NCBI RefSeq assembly: GCF_000297435.1
Contig: NZ_CAIP01000032.1
Span: 1-12,684, forward strand
DNA length: 12,684 bases
DNA from: Microcystis sp. T1-4
Lineage (GTDB): Bacteria > Cyanobacteriota > Cyanobacteriia > Cyanobacteriales > Microcystaceae
Direction: 5' to 3'
Below, piece after piece: positions 1 through 7,077 of this stretch. How positions within the stretch are numbered: position 1 is the stretch's first letter; each line of letters begins with the position of its first letter. The notes beneath the pieces were generated by a model. The model ran no database searches and was not told the origin of the DNA. It saw only the letters and a program-made list of their open reading frames with translations. Made by a program: the position numbers and the translations under genes.

Positions 1-11
1 CCTCCCACTTG

Positions 12-39
12 ATAATTCATAATTCATAATTCATAATTC
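12..39. repeat. Heptameric tandem repeat (ATAATTC x4)
   Basis: Four perfect head-to-tail copies of the 7-mer ATAATTC lie at 12-18, 19-25, 26-32 and 33-39, ending 10 nt before the sbcC start codon. Short heptameric tandem repeats between genes are well known in cyanobacterial genomes. Any promoter or leader for sbcC must lie in or left of this array. No Shine-Dalgarno-like sequence is visible between the array and the ATG. Confidence 0.85.
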
Positions 40-49
40 CTCCCAGCTT

Positions 50-3000
50 ATGATTCCCCTACAATTAACCCTGAAAAATTTTCTCAGTTATCGCGAGGCA
101 GTGCTAGATTTTCGCGGATTACATACTGCCTGTATTTGTGGTGCCAATGGTGCAGGAAAATCCTCTTTACTCGAAGCAATTACTTGGGCAATTTGGGGAG
201 AGAGTCGCGTCTCGATTGGTGATGATGTGATTCATGGGGGCAGCGATTATGCGCGGGTAGATTTCGAGTTTAGTTATGGGGGAGAAATCTATAAAATTAT
301 CCGTAGTCGTCACCGGGGGGGAAAAGCTTCTGGTTTAGATTTTCAGGTGATCAATGATCAGAGTTTTCGTCCTTTATCGGGTAAAAGTATTAAAGATACC
401 CAAGCACAGATTAATACTTATCTAAAAATAGACCATAAAACTTTTATTAATTCTGCTTATTTACGACAGGGACAAGCGGACGAGTTTATGAAACAGCCTC
501 CCAGTGGTCGTAAACAGATTTTAGCAGAATTATTACAACTCGATCGCTATGAAATTTTAGCGAATAAAGCTAAGGATATATCGAAACAATTTGATGGACA
601 GTCCCTCCAGATCGAGCAGCAGGTAGAAACTATCAAACTCCGTCTTCAGGAGAAAAATTCTTATCAGCAACAGCTGCAAGAGTTAAATACCCAAATTGAC
701 CAAATTAATCAAGAACAAGAGGTAAATAATCGCCGTTTACAGCAACTACAAGGGGAAGAAAATCAGCGTCAGAATTGGGAAAAACAGCTGCAGTGGCAAA
801 GAGAACAGGAGCGAGCTTTATTAGCAGAAATCGAGAGATTAGACCGGGAAAAAGTTAGTCTAGACAATCAATTAAATCAAATAAGGACTATTCTTCATCG
901 CAAAAATGAGATTATTACCGCACACGAGCGCCTAATCAATTTAGACCAGAAAGAGGCCAGTTTGTCAAGTCAATTACAAGCTTGGCAACAGGCCCAGTAT
1001 GATAAACAACAATTAGAACAGAAATTACAGCAAAAAATTAACGAATTTACCCTTCCCATCCAACAAACGAGCGCTCGTTTAGAAGAATTGGGAAGACAGG
1101 AACAAGAAACTCAAAAAATTATCGAGCAAGCGGGGGATATTCAAGCAGGATTAGAGAAGTTAAATTATCATCGTCAACGTCTTCAGGAATTGGATAGATT
1201 AGCTTTAAAATATGCTCCTTTAAATAGCCGGAAAGCTGATTTAAATATGCAGTTGGAACGGGAAAAAGCCAGGATTAATGCTCGTCGGGAACAACTGCAA
1301 AGAAATCGGCAACAATTAGAGACAGAAATCGCTCGTATTCCTGTACTAAGAGAGGAAGCTCTCAATTTAGCCAAACGGATTAAGGAACTGGATAAAAAAC
1401 AAACCTATTGTGAACGAGTTGAAGAAAAGGAAACTCTTAAACAAGTGGATAAAAAAAGTTTATTGGAGCAACAAAAAAGATATGAAGAACAACTTTTAGA
1501 GTTAACTGATAAATTGGAAAAATTAAATATTCCCGATTCGGTTTGTCCTTTGTGTGAACAGAATTTAGACAGTCATCACCGTCATCAAGTAATCAGAAAA
1601 ACCCATCAGCATCAAGAACAAATTCAAGAGCAAATCTGGTCCCTACAGGAAGGGATGGCAGACTGCGATCGAGATTTAAAACGTTTACGGGAGGAATTAG
1701 CCCAAATTAAACAAGAATTGCCAGCAAGATCGAGCCTACAACAAAAATATGTGCAGTTAGAAGTTAAGTTAGAAACTATTGAAGAAAAGGAAATAGAACT
1801 AGAAAAAACCGAGGAGATACTTGTCCAGTTAGAAGCACTTTTAAGCAGTGGCAATTATGCCCTAGAATTACAGCAAGAATTGCAAATTGTCAATCAAGAA
1901 ATCGCCCTATTAAACTATGATGAACAAAGTCACGCTTTAGTCAGAGGAGAAGAAAAAAGATGGCGTTGGGCAGAAATTCAAGAATCAGAACTTAAGCAAG
2001 CAAACCGTCGTTTAGCTAATATCAAGGCCGAGAAACCTAATTTAATTAATCGATTAGCTAGACTAGAACAGGAGAAACAAGAACTAGGTCAAAACTCCCC
2101 ACTTAAACAGGAAATTGAACGCTTAGAAAAGCTTATTCAAAACTTGAATTATGATCGCGGTGAACATCAGAATATTCAAAATCTGATCCGACAATTACAG
2201 GGGGTAAGATTACAGTATCAAGACTGGCAACAAGCAGAAAAAAATTATCCAGAAATAGCCGCTAAAATCGCTGACATTGAGCAAAGATTACAGGTGCGAA
2301 ATGAGGATCGCCAGAAGCTGAATCAGGAGTTAGCAAATATTAGTCAAAAGATTGGTACTTTGACCGACTATCGCCAAGAAATAGCCGCATTATCGACTAA
2401 TATTCAACAGCGAAGACAGATAATTGATGGATTACTCTCCCAAAAAGGTCGGGTTGAGGAGAAATTACATCAACTAGAAACTTTAGGTAAACAACTGACA
2501 GAAAAAGAGGGCGATTTAGCTAAAGTTAAACAACAATATAGAGTTTATAAAGAGTTAGCCCTAGCTTTCGGCAAAAATGGTTTACAAACTCTGATGATTG
2601 AGAATGTTTTACCAGAGTTAGAAGCACAAACTAATCATATTTTAGCTCGCTTAACTGGTAATCAATTTCATGTACAGTTTTTAACCCAAAAAAGCGGTAA
2701 AGGTACTAAGAAACAGCAACAAAAGTTAATCGATACTTTAGATATTATTATTGGTGATACCCGGGGATCCCGTCCCTACGAAACCTATTCAGGAGGGGAA
2801 GCTTTTCGGATTAATTTCTCGATTCGATTAGCTTTAGCGAGATTATTGGCACAAAGAGCCGGAACAGCCTTACAAATGCTCATTGTTGACGAGGGATTCG
2901 GAACTCAGGATGCGGAGGGATGCGAGCGCTTAATTGCGGCAATTAACGCTATATCCGCCGATTTTGCCTGTATTTTGACGGTAACTCATATGCCCCAATT

Positions 3001-3073
3001 TAAAGAAGCTTTTCAACACCGCATCGAAGTCCGCAAAACCGAACAGGGTTCTCAATTAATGTTATTATCCTAG
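50..3073 (+). CDS. sbcC: SbcC/Rad50-type DNA double-strand-break repair ATPase
   Basis: This is the ATPase subunit of the SbcCD (Rad50-Mre11) complex, which cleaves hairpins and processes DNA ends with the nuclease SbcD. The 1007-residue protein has the full family layout. A Walker A motif GANGAGKSS is at residues 31-39 and the Q-loop glutamine is about Q140. Two long Q/E/L-rich coiled-coil arms flank a zinc hook, CPLC at 499-502, almost exactly mid-protein. The ABC signature YSGGE is at 913-917, Walker B LIVDE has D947/E948, and the H-loop histidine is H980. No frameshift or missing catalytic residue is seen. The start at 50 puts Walker A at the usual distance from the N-terminus, although no ribosome binding site is evident. 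sbcD is not in the window to the right, and a 7-bp repeat array lies immediately upstream, so the partner is either just off the left edge or unlinked. Confidence 0.96.
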   Translation: MIPLQLTLKNFLSYREAVLDFRGLHTACICGANGAGKSSLLEAITWAIWGESRVSIGDDVIHGGSDYARVDFEFSYGGEIYKIIRSRHRGGKASGLDFQVINDQSFRPLSGKSIKDTQAQINTYLKIDHKTFINSAYLRQGQADEFMKQPPSGRKQILAELLQLDRYEILANKAKDISKQFDGQSLQIEQQVETIKLRLQEKNSYQQQLQELNTQIDQINQEQEVNNRRLQQLQGEENQRQNWEKQLQWQREQERALLAEIERLDREKVSLDNQLNQIRTILHRKNEIITAHERLINLDQKEASLSSQLQAWQQAQYDKQQLEQKLQQKINEFTLPIQQTSARLEELGRQEQETQKIIEQAGDIQAGLEKLNYHRQRLQELDRLALKYAPLNSRKADLNMQLEREKARINARREQLQRNRQQLETEIARIPVLREEALNLAKRIKELDKKQTYCERVEEKETLKQVDKKSLLEQQKRYEEQLLELTDKLEKLNIPDSVCPLCEQNLDSHHRHQVIRKTHQHQEQIQEQIWSLQEGMADCDRDLKRLREELAQIKQELPARSSLQQKYVQLEVKLETIEEKEIELEKTEEILVQLEALLSSGNYALELQQELQIVNQEIALLNYDEQSHALVRGEEKRWRWAEIQESELKQANRRLANIKAEKPNLINRLARLEQEKQELGQNSPLKQEIERLEKLIQNLNYDRGEHQNIQNLIRQLQGVRLQYQDWQQAEKNYPEIAAKIADIEQRLQVRNEDRQKLNQELANISQKIGTLTDYRQEIAALSTNIQQRRQIIDGLLSQKGRVEEKLHQLETLGKQLTEKEGDLAKVKQQYRVYKELALAFGKNGLQTLMIENVLPELEAQTNHILARLTGNQFHVQFLTQKSGKGTKKQQQKLIDTLDIIIGDTRGSRPYETYSGGEAFRINFSIRLALARLLAQRAGTALQMLIVDEGFGTQDAEGCERLIAAINAISADFACILTVTHMPQFKEAFQHRIEVRKTEQGSQLMLLS

Positions 3074-3092
3074 AAAAAATATTGATGTAAAG

Positions 3093-3347
3093 ATGGAAAA
3101 GATTACGATCACAGTAAAACTATTTGCTATTTATCAAGAAGTCTATCAAACTTCACAATTAAACCTCGAATTTCCTGCCCACACTTCCGTGGCAGCAGTG
3201 TTAAACTATATTATAGCCCCCTATCCCCAATTAGAAAGATGGCGCGACGTTACTCGTTTTGGAGTTAATCTTCAGTTTGTTTCGGGAGAGAAAATCCTCG
3301 AAAATGGCGATGAGATAGTTTTAATTCCCCCCGTTAGTGGTGGCTAA
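3093..3347 (+). CDS. moaD: MoaD-type molybdopterin synthase sulfur carrier subunit
   Basis: This is a small (84 aa) beta-grasp, ubiquitin-like protein. It begins ITVKLFAIYQE and ends ENGDEIVLIPPVSGG. The C-terminal Gly-Gly (residues 83-84) is the hallmark of MoaD/ThiS sulfur carriers, whose terminal glycine is thiocarboxylated. The NGDEI(V/A)xIPPVSGG ending is typical of MoaD, the small subunit of molybdopterin synthase, which works with MoaE in molybdenum cofactor synthesis. It starts 19 nt after sbcC on the same strand and is probably read through from it, with no obvious functional link. No good Shine-Dalgarno is visible. Its TAA stop (3345-3347) lies within the left target-site duplication of the mobile element that follows, so the insertion left the reading frame intact. 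No moaE is nearby. Confidence 0.9.
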   Translation: MEKITITVKLFAIYQEVYQTSQLNLEFPAHTSVAAVLNYIIAPYPQLERWRDVTRFGVNLQFVSGEKILENGDEIVLIPPVSGG

Positions 3348-3350
3348 ATG

Positions 3351-3563
3351 GGGTTTGCTGAAAAAGTACGGGCGAAGCATTCGGATAGAAAATCTACGGT
3401 TTCACCGATAGGTTATTGTCCGAATGCTTCGCCCCTACAGGACGCGGGCTGATGAAGACGCAAGGTTTTGAAGCACGATTCTCTCAAAATCTTGCACCTG
3501 TGGGAGCGAGAAAAGCCACAAAACCCTTACCTTGCCTACATTTCACATTTATTCAGCAAGCCC
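3351..3563. mobile_element. MITE-like foldback element with terminal inverted repeats
   Basis: This is a ~213-bp non-coding element between moaD and recJ. The ends are terminal inverted repeats: 3351-3365 (GGGTTTGCTGAAAAA) against the complement of 3549-3563 (GGGCTTGCTGAATAA), 13 of 15 matching. An 8-bp direct repeat CTAAATGG occurs at 3344-3351 and 3563-3570, overlapping each end by a base. It is best read as a 6-8 bp target-site duplication with boundaries uncertain by 1-2 bp. Inside, a perfect 16-bp inverted repeat (3370-3385 / 3419-3434; 19 of 20 when extended to 3366 and 3438) and a second 11-of-12 hairpin (3460-3471 / 3484-3495) would fold strongly. There is no transposase, so movement would need a parent IS elsewhere in the genome. 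I do not assign an IS family. Confidence 0.75.
3366..3438. repeat. Long inverted repeat inside the MITE
   Basis: The arms 3366-3385 and 3419-3438 are complementary at 19 of 20 positions (only C3369/C3435 mismatch), with a 33-nt loop. In RNA from either strand this would form a very stable stem. In the sbcC-moaD transcript it could protect the 3' end or slow the polymerase, but no T-run follows, so it is not a standard intrinsic terminator. Confidence 0.8.
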
Positions 3564-3574
3564 TAAATGGAGAT

Positions 3575-3616
3575 AGGGAAAATCACAAAAACTGCCACCT
3601 TTTTTACTTTTTCCCT
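3575..3616. repeat. 8-bp inverted repeat ahead of recJ
   Basis: AGGGAAAA at 3575-3582 and TTTTCCCT at 3609-3616 are perfectly complementary, with a 26-nt loop. The right arm ends 8 nt before the recJ GTG start. In an upstream-initiated transcript it could mask the recJ start region. It is weak (mostly A-T) and may be incidental. Confidence 0.4.
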
Positions 3617-3624
3617 GATATCCC

Positions 3625-5907
3625 GTGTCTAACTGGCAAATTCCCCCATCGGTAGCTCTTCCCCAAGAGTTTTTAAAAATAGTCCAAGACTACACCCCAG
3701 AGTCGGATGGCAGCGTCGTGGCACAAATATTATGGCATCGCGGTGTCCAAGATGAGGCGACTCTGCGGACGTTTCTGGATGAGAAAGCTTATCAGTCAAA
3801 AACTCCCTTTGATTTTGGGCAAGAAATGAACTTCGCCGTCAAAAGACTGGAAAAAGCCCTAAATAAAGGTGAAAAAGTGACTATTTGGGGTGATTTCGAT
3901 GCCGATGGTGTCACCGCTACCAGTGTCCTCTGGGAAGGATTGGGACAGTTTTTCCCACCCTATCAACAGTTAGATTATTACATACCCGATCGCCAAAAAG
4001 AATCCCACGGCCTCAATTCTCCTGGTATCGAGAAACTAGCGCATCAAGGAACCAGTTTAATCGTCACCTGTGACACGGGAAGCACGAATATCGCCGAAAT
4101 TGACTATGCAAACAGTCTAGGCATCGATATTATCATCACCGATCATCATACCCTACCCGACGAGCGCCCCGAGGTGATTGCCCTGATTAATCCCCGCTAC
4201 TTTGTGGAAACCCATCCTTTCTATCATCTTTCTGGGGTTGCCGTTGCTTATAAATTAGTGGAAGCGATGTATTTAACCCTGGCAGATATTCCCAGAAAAC
4301 CCCTAGAAAATTTACTGGATTTAGTTGCAATTGGTTTAATTGCCGATTTAGTCAAATTGACGGGAGAATGTCGTTATTTAGCCCAAAAAGGTATGCAAAA
4401 ACTGCAAAATACTCAGCGTTTGGGAGTTAAAAAATTACTCGATTTATGCAACAAAACCGGAGATAGACCGATGGATATATCCTTCGGTATTGGACCGCGA
4501 ATTAATGCCGTCAGTCGCATTTATGGCGATGCTAGATTTTGTGTGGAATTACTTACCAGTGAAGATGAAAAACGTTGTCACGAATTAGCTGAACAAGCGG
4601 AATTAGCCAACATTCGTCGCCAAGAAATTCAACGGGATATTATTAAACAAGTTCAGAAAAAACTAGAGAGAATTGATCTTTCTACCACTAATGTAATTAT
4701 TTTAGATGATCCCCAATGGATGGCGGGAATTTTAGGATTAGTTGCGGGACAAATTGCCCAAGAATACCAACGACCAACAATTTTATTAAGTACCAGTGAA
4801 CCACCTTTTGCTAAGGGTTCCGCTAGGTCAATTCGCGAGATCGATCTTTATCAATTAGTATCCTCTCAATCCCATCTTTTACATCGTTTTGGTGGTCATC
4901 CTTTGGCCGCGGGTTTAAGTTTAACTATAGAAAATTTACCACTATTTATTGAGGGAATTAATCAACAGTTGCGACGCACAGGAATTGATTTAACTTCCCT
5001 TTCTTCCCAGATAGAAGTGGATGCGGTGGTGACGGTTTCCCAATTGGGAAAAAGTCTATTTAGAGAATTAAAATTACTGGAACCCTGCGGGATGGGTAAT
5101 CCGACACCGAAGCTATTAATTCAAAATTGTTATTTTCACAATCTTTGGCATAAAAATCTTGAGGATTTCAAAGGCAAAAAAATCGCTTATCCCCGGACAA
5201 CTTTTGAGATTTGGGATAGTTCAATCGAGCAGGGTTTCCCCGGTATGTGGTGGGGTCATCACAAAGACGAAATTGCTGCTGATACCCGTTATGATGCCGT
5301 AGTTGAATTAGATTTTAATACCTACAAAAATCGCTATGAAGTGCGCTTAATTGCCCTGCAAACCTATCAACAAGAATACTTAAGCTATAGTAATAAAAAA
5401 GATTTTTTAATCGACAATCGCCATCGAGAAATTAGTCAAGAAGTTAGCCAATTAAATCCCCTTTTTCTCTGGGAATGTCCCCGGGATTGGACAAAACTTT
5501 CCAGGGAATATCAACAGGCAATTTTACGGGATAAAAAGTTAGTTCTTGCCTATGCTAGTCCTTTAAAAAAATCCGCTCACACCACATGGATAAACCTTGT
5601 CGGGATCGGGAAATATTTAGCTAGAACTAAAACCAGCATTTCCTGTCAACAATTACAAAACCGCTTAAACCTCAGTTATCATACCCTAGAATTAGGATTA
5701 ATTTCCCTAGCAGAAAATGGCTTTAAAGTCAAGAAAAATCAAGAAAATTTATCCTTTGAATTAGTCAATCATGAGGCAAAAATTAATAAGATTGAGCAAT
5801 TTCTAGAAGCGGTAGCTCTAGAGAACTTTCTCCAGCAATACTTTGCTACTGTTCCCCTAGAAATACTGCAAACAATTCTCAATCATGAAGACTCGATCGA
5901 TTTCTAG
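3625..5907 (+). CDS. recJ: Single-stranded-DNA-specific exonuclease RecJ
   Basis: RecJ is a metal-dependent 5'-3' exonuclease on single-stranded DNA that acts in recombination, base excision and mismatch repair. DHH-family motifs are in order: GDFDADG with D90, D92 and D94; VTCDTG with D150; TDHH with D173, H174 and H175; then the DHHA1 motif FGGHPLAAG with G423-G424-H425. An OB-fold region follows. At 760 residues it is longer than E. coli RecJ (577 aa). The extra ~190 C-terminal residues include a segment around 670-705 that reads like a winged-helix (QLQNRLNLSYHTLELGL). The start is GTG at 3625, without a clear Shine-Dalgarno; it gives an N-terminus of normal length before the DHH core. 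The gene is isolated from moaD by the MITE-like element, so its promoter must lie inside the element, in the short stretch 3571-3624, or upstream by read-through. Confidence 0.95.
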   Translation: MSNWQIPPSVALPQEFLKIVQDYTPESDGSVVAQILWHRGVQDEATLRTFLDEKAYQSKTPFDFGQEMNFAVKRLEKALNKGEKVTIWGDFDADGVTATSVLWEGLGQFFPPYQQLDYYIPDRQKESHGLNSPGIEKLAHQGTSLIVTCDTGSTNIAEIDYANSLGIDIIITDHHTLPDERPEVIALINPRYFVETHPFYHLSGVAVAYKLVEAMYLTLADIPRKPLENLLDLVAIGLIADLVKLTGECRYLAQKGMQKLQNTQRLGVKKLLDLCNKTGDRPMDISFGIGPRINAVSRIYGDARFCVELLTSEDEKRCHELAEQAELANIRRQEIQRDIIKQVQKKLERIDLSTTNVIILDDPQWMAGILGLVAGQIAQEYQRPTILLSTSEPPFAKGSARSIREIDLYQLVSSQSHLLHRFGGHPLAAGLSLTIENLPLFIEGINQQLRRTGIDLTSLSSQIEVDAVVTVSQLGKSLFRELKLLEPCGMGNPTPKLLIQNCYFHNLWHKNLEDFKGKKIAYPRTTFEIWDSSIEQGFPGMWWGHHKDEIAADTRYDAVVELDFNTYKNRYEVRLIALQTYQQEYLSYSNKKDFLIDNRHREISQEVSQLNPLFLWECPRDWTKLSREYQQAILRDKKLVLAYASPLKKSAHTTWINLVGIGKYLARTKTSISCQQLQNRLNLSYHTLELGLISLAENGFKVKKNQENLSFELVNHEAKINKIEQFLEAVALENFLQQYFATVPLEILQTILNHEDSIDF

Positions 5908-5923
5908 TTATAACCCTTATTTA

Positions 5924-5972
5924 CTGATAACTGATAACTGATAACTGATAACTGATTACTGATTACTGATTA
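5924..5972. repeat. Heptameric tandem repeat (CTGATAA x4, CTGATTA x3)
   Basis: Seven contiguous 7-bp units fill the space between convergent recJ and speE: CTGATAA at 5924-5951 (four copies), then CTGATTA at 5952-5972 (three copies). Two homogeneous blocks of variants suggest expansion by slippage after a point change. The second block is coding on the minus strand: it supplies the last codons and the stop of the aminopropyltransferase gene. On the opposite strand the unit reads AGTTATC/AGTAATC, the same family as the degenerate array behind accA. Confidence 0.93.
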
Positions 5973-6903
5973 CTCCTTGACCGAAGAATTTCGGGGGTTT
6001 TGCTAAGGTATAAACTTCCGTATTTTGTGCGATCGCTTGACGAATATAGAGAGGAGTTTGTAACATTCCGAGCAAAGTCATGCCATCAATTAAACGTAAT
6101 CCTCCTGTAGTTGTATCGCTGATTAATTCATCCACCACCTCGGGATCGGGACGAGTATTTAAAGGATGATTAGCACAGAGAGTAAAACCCCAAGGGGAAC
6201 CATAACTAGGAGTAGGAGCGCAATAGGAATGAACGTAGGGAAAAACTGCTTTTAAAGTATTCACCAAACGCGCATGATACATCACCGAAGGAGGAGAAAC
6301 TGGGCCAGATTGGACAACAACAATGCCATTTTCGGCCAAAACTCTTTGTAGTTTTTCAAAGTATTCTTTCGTGAATAGGGGGAAAGAAGGACCCTCTCCG
6401 ATGGGATCAACCAGATCAGAAATAATAATATCCCATTTATCGTTAGTGGTGTCTAAAACTTCTAAAGCATCGGCCACAACTAACTCAAAACGAGGATCAT
6501 CAAAAGTGCCTTGGTGCATTTCGGGAAGATGTTCCTTACAAGCTGCCACCACATCCCCATCGATATCGATCATCATCACTTTTTCGATGGTTTTCCAACG
6601 CAATAACTCCCGCGTTGTCGCACCTTCACCACCCCCCAGAATTAAAGCAGTTTTTGCTTCTTGGTGGGCAATCATTGCCGGTTGCACTAATGCTTCATGA
6701 TAAATAAATTCATCCCCCGTACAAGATTGCCATTTCCCATCCAGTACCAAGGCTTTTCCATAGGCCCCCGATTCAACAATATACATCTCCTGAAAAGCGG
6801 TTTTTTTGTAGGCTAAAATCCTGGAAACCCCATGACTATAAATGTCCCAGGGGGTAATATATTCGTTAACCCATAGATCCGCTTTTAGTTCACTTCCTGC
6901 CAT
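5956..6903 (-). CDS. speE: Aminopropyltransferase, spermidine/thermospermine synthase type
   Basis: This enzyme transfers aminopropyl from decarboxylated S-adenosylmethionine to a polyamine. The start chosen is ATG at 6903 (MAGSELK), because AGGAGG (6911-6916) sits 7 nt upstream; a GTG at 6933 would add ten residues and place this site inside the gene. The 315-aa protein has the Rossmann motif LILGGGEG (G90-G94), the acidic MIDID segment (D113, D115), DEFIYHE (64-70) and the catalytic pair SDLVDP (D163, D166). The text DLVDPIGEGPSFPLFTK, the PWGFTLC segment and the C-terminal NTEVY...FFGQG resemble the plant ACL5 thermospermine synthase pattern (DLADPVEGGP, TWGWVMA, ETEVY...HGHG) more than the classic DSTDPxGPA of spermidine synthases. 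The product may therefore be thermospermine or another polyamine rather than spermidine. The final residues VISNQ-stop are encoded by the 7-bp repeat. Confidence 0.9.
   Translation of the reverse strand: MAGSELKADLWVNEYITPWDIYSHGVSRILAYKKTAFQEMYIVESGAYGKALVLDGKWQSCTGDEFIYHEALVQPAMIAHQEAKTALILGGGEGATTRELLRWKTIEKVMMIDIDGDVVAACKEHLPEMHQGTFDDPRFELVVADALEVLDTTNDKWDIIISDLVDPIGEGPSFPLFTKEYFEKLQRVLAENGIVVVQSGPVSPPSVMYHARLVNTLKAVFPYVHSYCAPTPSYGSPWGFTLCANHPLNTRPDPEVVDELISDTTTGGLRLIDGMTLLGMLQTPLYIRQAIAQNTEVYTLAKPPKFFGQGVISNQ
6029..6036. repeat. HIP1 octamer GCGATCGC (site 1 of 4)
   Basis: The palindrome GCGATCGC is the highly iterated HIP1 element of many cyanobacterial genomes. Further exact copies are at 7630-7637, 7733-7740 and 10068-10075. 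Four in 12.7 kb is far above chance in AT-rich DNA and supports a cyanobacterial origin. This copy is within speE. Confidence 0.9.
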
Positions 6904-6941
6904 AACTAATCCTCCTTGGGGTGAAAAAGGCACGATCCATC

Positions 6942-6947
6942 ATTATA
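6942..6947 (-). promoter_or_regulatory. Probable -10 box of speE
   Basis: On the minus strand a perfect TATAAT occurs here, 38 nt upstream of the chosen ATG. It would start transcription near 6935 and give a ~30-nt leader containing the AGGAGG site. No good -35 hexamer is found 16-18 nt further upstream. On the plus strand a TTGACA at 6954-6959 points towards accA but lacks a convincing -10 at the right distance. Confidence 0.45.
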
Positions 6948-7077
6948 CAACAATTGACAAAATTCGATCGATAACCTGAAATTATCTCCGGGTAATCCCG
7001 AAGCTGCCGATAATCGATCGCTGAAAAACGGTAAGCTAGAAAAGATTAGCAAACAGTAAACTTCTAGCCACTAACCT

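Noticed and set aside
1183..1854. Two minus-strand frames inside sbcC
   Set aside because: They are antisense to the coiled-coil region; the Ser/Leu/Cys-rich translation is the expected shadow of Q/E/L codons.
3416..3655. 79-residue open frame between moaD and recJ
   Set aside because: It runs through the hairpin arm and right end of the MITE-like element and into the recJ start; the composition is not protein-like.
5924..5972. Heptamer array considered as a CRISPR or phage attachment site
   Set aside because: Units are 7 bp and contiguous with no spacers, and no cas or integrase gene is present; it is a short tandem repeat.
6323..6700. 125-residue frame on the plus strand opposite speE
   Set aside because: It is the antisense of a conserved enzyme gene and its sequence (serine-rich, low complexity) resembles no protein I know.
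6904..6933. GTG at 6933 as the speE start (ten extra residues MPFSPQGGLV)
   Set aside because: The extra codons overlap a perfect AGGAGG ribosome binding site placed 7 nt before ATG 6903, so the shorter form is preferred.
6954..6982. TTGACA at 6954-6959 as the accA promoter
   Set aside because: No acceptable -10 hexamer lies 15-19 nt downstream; it also overlaps the opposite speE promoter region. Left unassigned.
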